Source: Alphaproteobacteria bacterium (GTDB taxonomy: Bacteria > Pseudomonadota > Alphaproteobacteria > Caulobacterales > Parvularculaceae). Taken from it: DNA of 64,000 nucleotides. Positions 39,961-47,500 of the stretch are shown in pieces. The position numbers were made by a program, and so were the translations under genes. A model generated the notes under the pieces. That model was not told the origin of the DNA and made no database searches. It saw only the letters and a list, made by a program, of their open reading frames with translations. Numbering within the stretch: the stretch's first letter is position 1; each line of letters begins with the position of its first letter. The DNA lies in contig WGLT01000015.1 of NCBI GenBank assembly GCA_016125425.1, forward strand, positions 1 through 64,000, written 5' to 3'.

Positions 39961-40503
39961 ATGTATCGACTCTTCGCCGGTCTGTCGCTTCCTGACATCG
40001 TCGCCGACGCGCTGACGCAGCTTCAGTCCGGCGTCGAGGGCGCGCGCTGGCTGCCGGCCGAGAATTTCCATCTGACCCTGCAATTTATCGGCGAGACCGA
40101 CCGGCACGGGCTGGCCGAATGCGCGGACGCGCTTGCAGGCGTGCGCGCGCCGGCGTTCGAATTGACGCTGTCGGGTGCCGGCTTCTTCGGCGCCCAGAAG
40201 CCGCGCGCTTTATGGGTGGGCGGGACGTCGCCGGCGCTCGTTCACCTTCAGTCCAAGGTGGCGACCGCGCTCGATCGCGCGGGTCATCCAGGGGAAAGGC
40301 GCAAATTCGCGCCGCATGTGACGATCGGCTACGCGAAAGGGGTCTCGCGTGAAAAAGCGGCGCATTTTGCGGCCATGCACAGCCTGTTTTCCTGCGGCCC
40401 TTTTTCGGTCGGCGAGTTTCATCTCTATCGCTCGCATCCCGGCAATGAAGGCGCGCATTATGAGATTCTCGAAAGCTATCCGCTTTTCGCGCCGACCGTG
40501 TGA
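39961..40503 (+). CDS. thpR: RNA 2',3'-cyclic phosphodiesterase (2H family, ThpR/LigT)
   Basis: A 180-residue 2H-family enzyme that opens 2',3'-cyclic phosphates on RNA ends. Both catalytic HxTx motifs are present: 'NFHLTLQFIGETD' and 'FAPHVTIGYAKG'. 'MYRLFAGLSLPD' is the usual N-terminus, so the ATG at 39961 is right, although the frame is open for 62 codons upstream. It is divergent from the epimerase-like gene. Confidence 0.93.
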   Translation: MYRLFAGLSLPDIVADALTQLQSGVEGARWLPAENFHLTLQFIGETDRHGLAECADALAGVRAPAFELTLSGAGFFGAQKPRALWVGGTSPALVHLQSKVATALDRAGHPGERRKFAPHVTIGYAKGVSREKAAHFAAMHSLFSCGPFSVGEFHLYRSHPGNEGAHYEILESYPLFAPTV

Positions 40504-40605
40504 GCGGCCCTTTCGATCACCGCAAATTGACGGCCGCTCTCTTCTGAAAACGGCCGCGCCGCGCTAGAGGTTCGGGCGCATGAAGGGCGTTGGAGGAAAA
40601 TTCAT

Positions 40606-41115
40606 ATGGCTCTTACCCATTCTGAGATCGCGGACGCGGCTTTGAGCCAGATGTTCGCCGGGATGCAGGGCGCGCTGGAAAAGGCCGCCGCCTACGCCAA
40701 GGAAAAAAACATCGACGAGGCGATCCTTTTGAACTGGCGTCTCGCGCCGGACATGTTCGCGATGAGCCGGCAGGTGCAGATCGCTTGCGATATCTGCACG
40801 AGGGGTTTGGCCAGACTGGCCGGCGCCGAAATTCCGAGCTTCCCCGACACCGAGAAATCCTTCGAAGAATTGCGCCAGCGCATTGCGAATGCGCAGGCTT
40901 TCATCAAGGACCTCGACAAGTCGAAGATCGACGCCGATCCGGACGGAGAGGTCGTGTTTCCGGTCGGGAAGGAAAGCATGACGATGACGCGGTCGAACTA
41001 TCTGATGAATTTCATCCTGCCCAATCTCTATTTCCACACGTCCATGTGTTATGCGAATTTGAGGGCCTGCGGCGCGCCGCTCGGTAAGGCCGACTTTCTC
41101 GCGCGCCCGCGTTGA
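40606..41115 (+). CDS. DUF1993 family protein
   Basis: 169 residues of the DUF1993 family, which has a DinB-like helical bundle. 'QMFAGMQGALEKAAAYAKEK', 'LNWRLAPDMFAMSRQVQIA' and 'YLMNFILPNLYFHTSMCYA' are characteristic, the last with a conserved histidine. Function is unknown. Its stop sits 2 nt before the ATG of the Sir2 gene, suggesting coupled expression. Confidence 0.88.
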   Translation: MALTHSEIADAALSQMFAGMQGALEKAAAYAKEKNIDEAILLNWRLAPDMFAMSRQVQIACDICTRGLARLAGAEIPSFPDTEKSFEELRQRIANAQAFIKDLDKSKIDADPDGEVVFPVGKESMTMTRSNYLMNFILPNLYFHTSMCYANLRACGAPLGKADFLARPR

Positions 41116-41117
41116 CG

Positions 41118-41828
41118 ATGCGCGCGCCGCGCATTGCCGTTCTGACAGGATCGGGCGTCTCCGCCGAATCCGGGCTGTCGACCTTTCGCGACAAGGGCGG
41201 AATCTGGGCGCAATACGACTATCGGCAGGTGGCGACGCCGGAAGGCTTCGCAGCCGATCCTGCGCTTGTGCACGATTTCTACAATGCGCGCAGGCGCGCG
41301 CTGAAATGCGCGGCCCCGAACGCCGCGCATTTCGCGCTCGCAGAGCTTGAGCGCCGCCTGGAGGATCGGGGCGGCGCTCTCTGGATCGTCACGCAGAATG
41401 TCGATGATTTGCATGAACGCGCCGGTTCTCGCAATGTCCTCCATATGCACGGAGAGCTGTCGCGGGCGCGTTGCGGGAGTTGCGGCGATTCGCGTCCGTG
41501 GACAGACGATCTTGACGTCCGGACGAAATGCCCTTCCTGCGCCGCGACCGGGGCGATGCGCCCGGATGTCGTCTGGTTCGGCGAGGTTCCGATGTATCTT
41601 GAAGAGACGGCGGCGATCTTGTCGCGTTCGCAGCAATTTGTTTCGATCGGTACGTCAGGCGTCGTTTATCCGGCGGCGGGGCTCGCCGCAGAGGCTCGCG
41701 CGCTAGGCATTCCGTGTACAGAGTTAAATCTCGAGCCATCCGAAAACGCGCGCGTTTTCACGCGCCGCCGCTACGGCAAGGCGAGCGAAATCGTTCCGCA
41801 ATGGGCGCGCGAGATTCTCGCCGAATAG
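41118..41828 (+). CDS. cobB: NAD-dependent protein deacylase (sirtuin)
   Basis: 236 residues of a class III sirtuin, which removes acetyl or succinyl groups from lysines using NAD. 'VLTGSGVSAESGLSTFRDKG' binds NAD, 'TQNVDDLHERAG' and 'HMHGEL' hold the catalytic His, and the zinc site is CGSC with CPSC. A Tyr-Arg pair ('YDYRQ') in the position used for succinyl-lysine recognition in CobB/SIRT5 may be present. It follows the DUF1993 gene directly. Confidence 0.93.
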   Translation: MRAPRIAVLTGSGVSAESGLSTFRDKGGIWAQYDYRQVATPEGFAADPALVHDFYNARRRALKCAAPNAAHFALAELERRLEDRGGALWIVTQNVDDLHERAGSRNVLHMHGELSRARCGSCGDSRPWTDDLDVRTKCPSCAATGAMRPDVVWFGEVPMYLEETAAILSRSQQFVSIGTSGVVYPAAGLAAEARALGIPCTELNLEPSENARVFTRRRYGKASEIVPQWAREILAE

Positions 41829-41907
41829 GCGAAGCCCCCCGTTAACGCTTTGGCTCTTGCCAAGCGGCGCGACCGCCCTCATGCTCTCGATATGTTCAAC
41901 CAACGAG

Positions 41908-41919
41908 AGGAGGTGATCC
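41908..41919 (+). promoter_or_regulatory. Extended Shine-Dalgarno, 12-nt match to the 16S 3' end
   Basis: AGGAGGTGATCC is fully complementary to the conserved 3' end of 16S rRNA (GGATCACCTCCT). The AGGAGG core sits 7 nt before the ATG at 41921, the ideal spacing. Such a long match is rare and could hold the ribosome on the leader. Confidence 0.75.
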
Positions 41920-41920
41920 G

Positions 41921-41998
41921 ATGTCGAGCGATTTCACGAAGCCTTTGAGGTCTTTGCGGAATAAACGCGCTTCGGAGCAGCCTCCTTACGCGCGTTGA
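41921..41998 (+). CDS. 25-residue basic peptide ORF
   Basis: An ATG follows an extreme Shine-Dalgarno sequence. The ORF encodes 25 residues, of which eight are K or R ('MSSDFTKPLRSLRNKRASEQ' followed by a short tail), and ends in TGA at 41996-41998. An intrinsic terminator lies 50 nt after the stop, so the transcript is probably short and self-contained. It could be a leader peptide, a small regulatory RNA with a peptide, or a stand-alone microprotein. No family is recognised. Confidence 0.55.
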   Translation: MSSDFTKPLRSLRNKRASEQPPYAR

Positions 41999-42049
41999 TC
42001 CGCCGGATCTTCGAGGAGATCTCGGACATTCAGGCGATCGGGAATTGCG

Positions 42050-42080
42050 GGGCCGCCCCAAGCGCGGCCCTTTTCCTTTT
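42050..42080 (+). terminator. Intrinsic terminator after the 25-codon ORF
   Basis: A 7-bp GC stem (42050-42056 with 42064-42070) and 7-nt loop are followed at once by TTTTCCTTTT. It is a textbook rho-independent terminator, placed between the short ORF and the pterin dehydratase gene. Confidence 0.8.
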
Positions 42081-42082
42081 GC

Positions 42083-42092
42083 GGGGGGGGGG
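42083..42092 (+). repeat. Run of ten G
   Basis: A homopolymer of ten G directly after the terminator T-tract. It is outside any recognised gene. It may be a slippage-prone tract or an assembly artefact. Confidence 0.7.
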
Positions 42093-42299
42093 CGCCGTGA
42101 GCGGCCGCGCGCTTATGCTTGACCCGCGCCGCCAAAGGCCGTCGATTTCGACGCCCCGCCGTTCGCGCTCGAATCAAAACGTCCGGCGGCGGCGTATTGG
42201 CGCGAATGCCTCGCATGTGCAAATATTCGCCCGCGGCGACAAGTCGGATGACAGGCCGAGCGCGCGCGCTTAAATCGGGCCGGCAGGAGAGACGGGGCG

Positions 42300-42593
42300 A
42301 TGACGGAAAGGCTCGATGAGGCGGCACGGCGGCGATTTTTCGACGAGCATCCGGGCTGGACGCCGGTCGACGGCCGCGATGCGGCTTCCAAAACCTTTCT
42401 TTTCGCTGATTTCAATGCGGCGTTCGGCTTTATGACGCGCGTGGCCCTCGCGGCCGAGAAAGCCGACCACCATCCCGAATGGTTCAACGTCTATAATCGC
42501 GTCGAAATCACGCTGTCGACGCATGATGCAGGCGGGCTGACCATGCGCGACGTCGAACTCGCCGCATTTATCGAACGGGCGGCGAAGGCCTGA
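42300..42593 (+). CDS. phhB: 4a-hydroxytetrahydrobiopterin dehydratase (pterin-4a-carbinolamine dehydratase)
   Basis: 97 residues. '[20 protein letters not shown]' and '[20 protein letters not shown]' with the catalytic HH and a later His ('[12 protein letters not shown]') are the hallmark of PCD/DCoH enzymes, which recycle the pterin used by aromatic amino acid hydroxylases. No hydroxylase gene is in view, so it may serve a different pterin enzyme. Confidence 0.95.
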   Translation: MTERLDEAARRRFFDEHPGWTPVDGRDAASKTFLFADFNAAFGFMTRVALAAEKADHHPEWFNVYNRVEITLSTHDAGGLTMRDVELAAFIERAAKA

Positions 42594-42693
42594 CGCCGCA
42601 AATTCGCCGCGCCGGCGCCATTCTCGCGCCCGGCGAAGGCGGTTAGGCTCGACGGGCTGACAATGGGCTGAATGCAAGCAGGGCGTTAATAAA

Positions 42694-43389
42694 ATGGCGA
42701 ATATCGCGCTGGTCGACGACGACGAAAACATCCTCACATCGGTCTCCATGGCCCTCGAATCCGAGGGCCATAAGGTGACGACTTACGAAGACGGCGCCTC
42801 CGCGCTCGCTGCAATCGAAGCCTCGCCGCCGGATCTCGTGGTCTCCGACATCAAGATGCCGACCATGGACGGCATGGAGCTTTTGCGGCGCATCCGCCAA
42901 AGCTCCGATCTGCCGCTGATTTTTCTCACCTCGAAAGACGAAGAGATCGACGAGGTCCTCGGCCTGACCATGGGGGCCGATGATTACGTTAAAAAACCCT
43001 TCTCCCAGCGGCTCTTGCTGGAGCGGGTGAAGGCGGTGCTCCGCCGTCGCTCCGCCGGCCCGACCCCGACCGCGGAGGAGGAGAAAAAGATCATTCGCCG
43101 CGGCGAGCTGACGCTCGATCCCATGCGCCATTCCTGCACTTGGAAGGGCCAGCCGGTCGTCTTGACGGTCACGGAATTCCTGATTCTCGAGGCTTTGGCG
43201 CAAAGGCCCGGCTTTGTGAAGAGCCGCGATCAGCTCATGGACGCGGCCTATGACGATCAGGTTTATGTGGACGATCGAACAATCGACAGCCATATCAAGC
43301 GGATCCGGAAAAAATTCCGGGTGATCGACAAGGATTTCGATTCGATCGAAACGCTTTATGGCGTCGGCTATAAATACAACGACGGCTAG
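42694..43389 (+). CDS. chvI: Response regulator ChvI (OmpR family)
   Basis: 231 residues. The receiver domain has acidic residues 'LVDDDEN', phosphorylated Asp52 in '[12 protein letters not shown]', and Lys in '[11 protein letters not shown]'. The winged-helix domain carries '[20 protein letters not shown]' and '[19 protein letters not shown]', which are distinctive for ChvI. In rhizobia and Brucella (BvrR) ChvI responds to acid and envelope stress and controls exopolysaccharide and surface genes. The chvG kinase gene follows after 22 bp. Confidence 0.95.
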   Translation: MANIALVDDDENILTSVSMALESEGHKVTTYEDGASALAAIEASPPDLVVSDIKMPTMDGMELLRRIRQSSDLPLIFLTSKDEEIDEVLGLTMGADDYVKKPFSQRLLLERVKAVLRRRSAGPTPTAEEEKKIIRRGELTLDPMRHSCTWKGQPVVLTVTEFLILEALAQRPGFVKSRDQLMDAAYDDQVYVDDRTIDSHIKRIRKKFRVIDKDFDSIETLYGVGYKYNDG

Positions 43390-43411
43390 AGCGGCAACAG
43401 CTGGGAGCTAA

Positions 43412-45130
43412 ATGGCGGAAAGCGCCGGCAAGAGATGGCGGCGCGGCGCAAGACTTTCGGTCTCGCGCCTGACGGTGACGATTGTCCTCGCCAATCTGAT
43501 CGGCGTGGTCATCCTTCTGCTCGGATCGTTCGGTCTGACCGATTATCGCGACGGCCTGATCAAGGCGAAGCTTGAAGGCGTTCGCGCCCAGGCCCAGATT
43601 GTCGCGGACGTCCTGGCGCAGGTCGCCATTGACGATTCCTCCTGCCAGCCAGTCGATCCGCAAACGGATGAGAAGGCCGATTCAAGCTGCAGCCTGGCGC
43701 TGAGTGAAACGGATGTGCGGGAGGTGTTCAATCGCATCTGGGATACGTTCGAAGGCAGGGTGCGGATTTTCAACGCCCCGCACAGCTTCTCCAATCCGCC
43801 GATCAAGGACGCCTCGAAGCTCCTGATCGAGGACGTCGTGCTTCGGCGCGACCGCATTGTGATGGAGCCTTTGCCGCCGATCGAAGACGCGAAGGCGGAG
43901 AGTTTCCTGCGCAAGCGCGTCCGGGCGGCTTCGAACTGGTTGCGCGATGTCATGGGCGGCGACTTTCGCCGCCGCGCCGCCCGCAGATCGCTTGAAGACG
44001 AACTGAATGCGGCGCTCGCTTCTTCGCCTTTCGCGAAGGAAAAGGGCGCTGCGTCCGTCCGCCTCAATGAAAACGGCGAACTGGTCGCCTCCGTGTCGAT
44101 CCCGATTCGCAAGGTGCAGGCGATCTTCGGAATCGTGACCGCGGAGGTTGGCGGCATTGACAATCTCGTCGCGCAGACACGCCGGTCGATCTTGCCGTTT
44201 TTCGGTCTGGCTTGCGCCGCCGCGATTTTGTCGTCCCTGTTGCTGACAGCGGCGATCGCGCAGCCGATTCGCCAGCTCGCGCTCGCCACCGACAAGGTGC
44301 GCGAAGGCATCTCCGTCGCCGGGCGCGCGCGCATTCCCGACTTTTCGATGCGGCGCGACGAGATCGGAGAGCTGTCGGCGGCTTTGCGGGCGATGACCCA
44401 AACCATTTATGCGCGAATAGACACAATCGAAAGCTTCGCCGCCGATGTGGCGCACGAACTAAAAAATCCGCTGACCTCGATCCGGAGCGCGGTGGAGACG
44501 CTCGATCTCGCATCCTCGCCCGAGGCGCGCGAAAAACTGCTCGGCGTCATCAAGAAAGACGTTGCGCGGATGGATCGCCTGATCACTGATATTTCGAACG
44601 CGTCCCGGCTTGACGCCGAACTCGCCCGCCAGACCCGCGAGGTGGTGGACCTGAGAAAACTCATCGCTGACATTGTCGAATCATATGCAATGACCGGCAA
44701 GGACGGAGAGGCGAAAGTGCGTTTCGACGCATCGGGAGCCCCCGTCTATCTCTTCGGCAACCCGTCAGCGCTCGGACAGGTTTTCCGCAATCTCATCGAC
44801 AATGCGCGATCTTTCAGTCCGGCGGGCGGCGAAGTCCGGGTCTCGCTTGAGGCTCCCACGGGCCGCGAGCGGGTGGCGCGCATTTATGTCGACGACGACG
44901 GACCGGGCATTCCGCCCGATTCGCTCGAGGCGGTGTTCAAGAGATTCTATACGAAACGCCCTGCGGGCTCCGCTTTCGGCAAGAATTCCGGCCTCGGGCT
45001 CGCCATCTGCCGGCAGATCGTCTCCGCCCATGGCGGCGAGATCCACGCTGAAAACCGCCTGGCCAATCCGGCGGATCCTCAAAGCGCGCGCGAAGGCGCC
45101 CGGTTCGTCGTCGCGCTGCCGGCGGCCTGA
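43412..45130 (+). CDS. chvG: Sensor histidine kinase ChvG
   Basis: 572 residues. An N-terminal membrane helix ('LTVTIVLANLIGVVILLLGS'), a periplasmic sensor region of about 230 residues, and a second helix ('ILPFFGLACAAAILSSLLLT') are followed by HAMP, the H-box 'FAADVAHELKNPLTSIRSAV', and the N and G boxes 'VFRNLIDNARSF' and 'VDDDGPGIP'...'GLGLAICRQIV'. It phosphorylates ChvI. ExoR-like periplasmic control is known in rhizobia, but exoR is not in this window. Confidence 0.95.
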   Translation: MAESAGKRWRRGARLSVSRLTVTIVLANLIGVVILLLGSFGLTDYRDGLIKAKLEGVRAQAQIVADVLAQVAIDDSSCQPVDPQTDEKADSSCSLALSETDVREVFNRIWDTFEGRVRIFNAPHSFSNPPIKDASKLLIEDVVLRRDRIVMEPLPPIEDAKAESFLRKRVRAASNWLRDVMGGDFRRRAARRSLEDELNAALASSPFAKEKGAASVRLNENGELVASVSIPIRKVQAIFGIVTAEVGGIDNLVAQTRRSILPFFGLACAAAILSSLLLTAAIAQPIRQLALATDKVREGISVAGRARIPDFSMRRDEIGELSAALRAMTQTIYARIDTIESFAADVAHELKNPLTSIRSAVETLDLASSPEAREKLLGVIKKDVARMDRLITDISNASRLDAELARQTREVVDLRKLIADIVESYAMTGKDGEAKVRFDASGAPVYLFGNPSALGQVFRNLIDNARSFSPAGGEVRVSLEAPTGRERVARIYVDDDGPGIPPDSLEAVFKRFYTKRPAGSAFGKNSGLGLAICRQIVSAHGGEIHAENRLANPADPQSAREGARFVVALPAA

Positions 45131-45133
45131 GAT

Positions 45134-45598
45134 ATGACCAAGCGGCCCGATCACGTGCATGGAACGGCGGTGGCCGTCGCTGTCGATGCCGACGGCCCTC
45201 TGGCCGGCGCGCTCCTCCTCGGGCCGCCGGGATCGGGAAAGTCGGCGCTCGCCATCGCCCTGATTGAAGGCTGCCCGTTCCGGCGGACCGGACTCATCGC
45301 GGACGACGTCGTGGTGGTCGAGCGCTGCGGCGAAACGGTTGAAGCCAGCGCGCTTGCGCGGGCCGAAGGCCTCATCGAGGCGCGCGGCTTCGGCCCGGCG
45401 CGCATCCGCGTCGCGCCGAAAACGCGCCTTGTCGCGGCTTTCGACCTCGCCGGGCCCGCCGGTCGTCTCTGCGCCGGGCGGAAAGCGAAGCTCGGCGCTT
45501 GCGCGACGATCGACTGCTGGCCGCTAAGCTTGGAAAATACGACGCCGGAGCGTTTGCGCTTGATTCTCCGGGCGATTTTGTGTGGACAATCGCCCTAG
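45134..45598 (+). CDS. hprK: HPr kinase/phosphorylase, short alphaproteobacterial form
   Basis: 154 residues, about half the length of the Bacillus enzyme. It keeps the P-loop 'GPPGSGKSALAIALIE' and the 'LIEARGFGPARIRVAP' signature but lacks the N-terminal domain, as in other Alphaproteobacteria. It phosphorylates a serine on HPr. It begins 3 nt after chvG, which ties the kinase to the ChvGI operon. Confidence 0.93.
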   Translation: MTKRPDHVHGTAVAVAVDADGPLAGALLLGPPGSGKSALAIALIEGCPFRRTGLIADDVVVVERCGETVEASALARAEGLIEARGFGPARIRVAPKTRLVAAFDLAGPAGRLCAGRKAKLGACATIDCWPLSLENTTPERLRLILRAILCGQSP

Positions 45599-45644
45599 CG
45601 CGCGCACGATAGCGCATTCGCGCTGCGGAGTTTCGAGACCGGGA

Positions 45645-46055
45645 ATGATTGGAATCGTCGTCGTCAGCCATGGCCGCCTCGCCGAGGAGTTTGTCGCTGC
45701 CGCCGAGCATGTCGTCGGACCGCAAGAAGCCATTCGCGCCGTTTCGATCGGTCCGGACGATGACATGGAGAAGCGGCGGGCGGATATTCTCGCCGCGGCG
45801 AAGGAAGTCGATTCGGGCGAAGGCGTCATCATCCTGACCGACATGTTCGGCGGCACGCCGTCCAATCTTGCGATCTCGGTGATGGAGAAAGCGAACGCTG
45901 AGGTTGTCGCCGGCGTCAACCTGCCGATGCTGATCAAGCTCGCCTCGACGCGCAATGACTACGATTTGAAAGGCGCGGTCGCCGCCGCGCATGATGCGGG
46001 GCGCAAATATATCAATGTCGCATCCTGGGTTCTTTCCGGCGAAACGGCGGATTAG
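45645..46055 (+). CDS. PTS EIIA-like protein (mannose family, regulatory)
   Basis: 136 residues of the EIIA-Man fold. 'MIGIVVVSHGRLAEEFVAAA' holds the phosphorylated His9, and 'GVIILTDMFGGTPSNLAISV' is the conserved second motif. No EIIB or EIIC partner is nearby, so the role is likely regulatory rather than sugar transport. The ATG at 45645 is chosen because the EIIA sequence starts there. Confidence 0.92.
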   Translation: MIGIVVVSHGRLAEEFVAAAEHVVGPQEAIRAVSIGPDDDMEKRRADILAAAKEVDSGEGVIILTDMFGGTPSNLAISVMEKANAEVVAGVNLPMLIKLASTRNDYDLKGAVAAAHDAGRKYINVASWVLSGETAD

Positions 46056-46070
46056 GCCGGGCGCGCGGCG

Positions 46071-46349
46071 ATGACGGACCAACGCAGCGCCGTCGCGACG
46101 GTTCGCAATATTCGCGGTCTGCACGCGCGCGCTTCAGCGAAGTTCTGTTCGCTCGCCGCGACGTTTGACGCCGCCGTTCACGTTGAATTCGACGGCTGGA
46201 GAGTGCGCGGTGATTCGATCATGGGGCTTATGATGATTGGCGCAGGTCCGGGAGCCGAGATCAAAATTACGGCCGAGGGCGCGGACGCCGAAGCCGCGCT
46301 CGCAGCGCTCGTCGCGCTTGTCGAGGAGAAATTCGGCGAAAAGGAATAA
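46071..46349 (+). CDS. ptsH: HPr family phosphocarrier protein
   Basis: 92 residues. The phosphorylated His18 is in 'RNIRGLHARASAKF', and Ser49 in 'RGDSIMGLMM' is the site used by HprK. With EIIA and HprK it forms the soluble regulatory PTS found next to chvG in many Hyphomicrobiales. EI (ptsP) is not in the window. Confidence 0.95.
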   Translation: MTDQRSAVATVRNIRGLHARASAKFCSLAATFDAAVHVEFDGWRVRGDSIMGLMMIGAGPGAEIKITAEGADAEAALAALVALVEEKFGEKE

Positions 46350-46353
46350 GAGG

Positions 46354-47484
46354 TCAGGTCGTCGCGTTGTCGGCGGCGCCGGACGAAATTTTCACGGCCT
46401 GGCCGTCCCTCAGGCGCTCGCCGCCGCGCACCACCAGCGCATCGCCCGGCTTGACGTCGCCGATCAGCTCGATGAGATCGCCTTGCGCCGCGCCGAGTTC
46501 GACATCGACCCGCCGCGCTTTCATGTCATCCCCGACGACGAATACGCTGACTTTGTTCGCCCGCAAAATGAGGGCGTCGCGCCGGCCGGCGACCACGGGT
46601 TTCGGCGTCGTCTCCGGGATGAAGACGCGAACGGCCGCGCCGATTTTCCAGCTTGTCTCGGGCAAGGAAATGCGAATCTCGAGAGTCCGGCTTACCTGAT
46701 TGCCGACCGGGACAATCGCGCGAATCGGCGCTTCCAGCTTTTCGACGCCGTTTGCCAGCGTGATATGGTCGCCGGGTTTGACGCTCTTCAGGAGCGCCGC
46801 CTGCGCCTGCGCCGTCACTTCCAGATGCCGGGTGTCGACCAGTCTCGCGATGGGCGCGCCAGGCGTTGCGAATTCGCCGATCTGCGTCGACTGGGAGACA
46901 ATGCGGCCCGAAAACGGCGCCCTGACTTCGGTGCGGCGAAGATTGATTTCCGCCTGTTTGAGCGAAGCTCTGGCGCGGTCGAGATTGGCCTTCGCCTCCT
47001 CGCTGTCGGTTTTCATTGAGTCCAGGGAAGCTTCGGATTCGCCGCTTTCCGCGCCGAGACTGACATAGCGCTTGTAGAGATTCTCGAGATAGTCGGCGCG
47101 CGCTTCAAGGCGGCGGACATCGGCTGCGGCCTGATCACGGCTGTATTTCGCGTCCGCCGGATCGATGCGCGCGATGACATCGCCTTCATTCACCTCCGCG
47201 CCGACATCCGCCACCCATTCGATCTTGCCGCTCGTCGTGGCGGCGATAAGGCTGTCGCGCACCGAAACGATCGATCCCGGCGCTTCCGAGAGCGGCGCAA
47301 GTTCGGTTTCGACGGCTTTTGCGATCTCTACCGGCGCGGGCGGCGGACCTTGTTGCTCCGGCGCCGAAGCGGCGGCGGAACTGGCGTTCGCGCTCTTCAT
47401 AGCGCCGGCGAGGAAGGCGCCGCCGCCTGCGAGCGCGAGCGCGCCGGCGGCCGAAACGATAAGGATAAAGCGCTTTTTCAGCAT
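46354..47484 (-). CDS. RND efflux periplasmic adaptor subunit (MFP)
   Basis: 376 residues. A signal-anchor helix is followed by a barrel-sandwich domain ('VRDSLIAATTSGKIEWVADV'), an alpha-hairpin coiled coil (about residues 105-165), and the 'RAPFSGRIVSQSTQIGEFAT' lipoyl-like return strand. It links the RND pump to an outer-membrane channel. It lies 16 bp downstream of the permease gene, the reverse of the usual adaptor-first order. No TolC-like gene is adjacent. Confidence 0.92.
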   Translation of the reverse strand: MLKKRFILIVSAAGALALAGGGAFLAGAMKSANASSAAASAPEQQGPPPAPVEIAKAVETELAPLSEAPGSIVSVRDSLIAATTSGKIEWVADVGAEVNEGDVIARIDPADAKYSRDQAAADVRRLEARADYLENLYKRYVSLGAESGESEASLDSMKTDSEEAKANLDRARASLKQAEINLRRTEVRAPFSGRIVSQSTQIGEFATPGAPIARLVDTRHLEVTAQAQAALLKSVKPGDHITLANGVEKLEAPIRAIVPVGNQVSRTLEIRISLPETSWKIGAAVRVFIPETTPKPVVAGRRDALILRANKVSVFVVGDDMKARRVDVELGAAQGDLIELIGDVKPGDALVVRGGERLRDGQAVKISSGAADNATT

Positions 47485-47500
47485 GACGGTGTCCGGTCTC

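Larger units (their letters stand above)
41829..42299. other. Intergenic region with a short ORF, terminator and G10 tract
   Basis: These 471 bases have no long gene. They contain a 25-codon ORF with an exceptional ribosome binding site (41908-41998), an intrinsic terminator (42050-42080), a run of ten G (42083-42092), and about 200 bp with no visible feature before the pterin dehydratase gene. Confidence 0.6.

Noticed and set aside
42083-42299. Short plus-strand frames between the terminator and phhB
   Set aside because: They cross the G10 tract, lack ribosome binding sites and resemble no protein.
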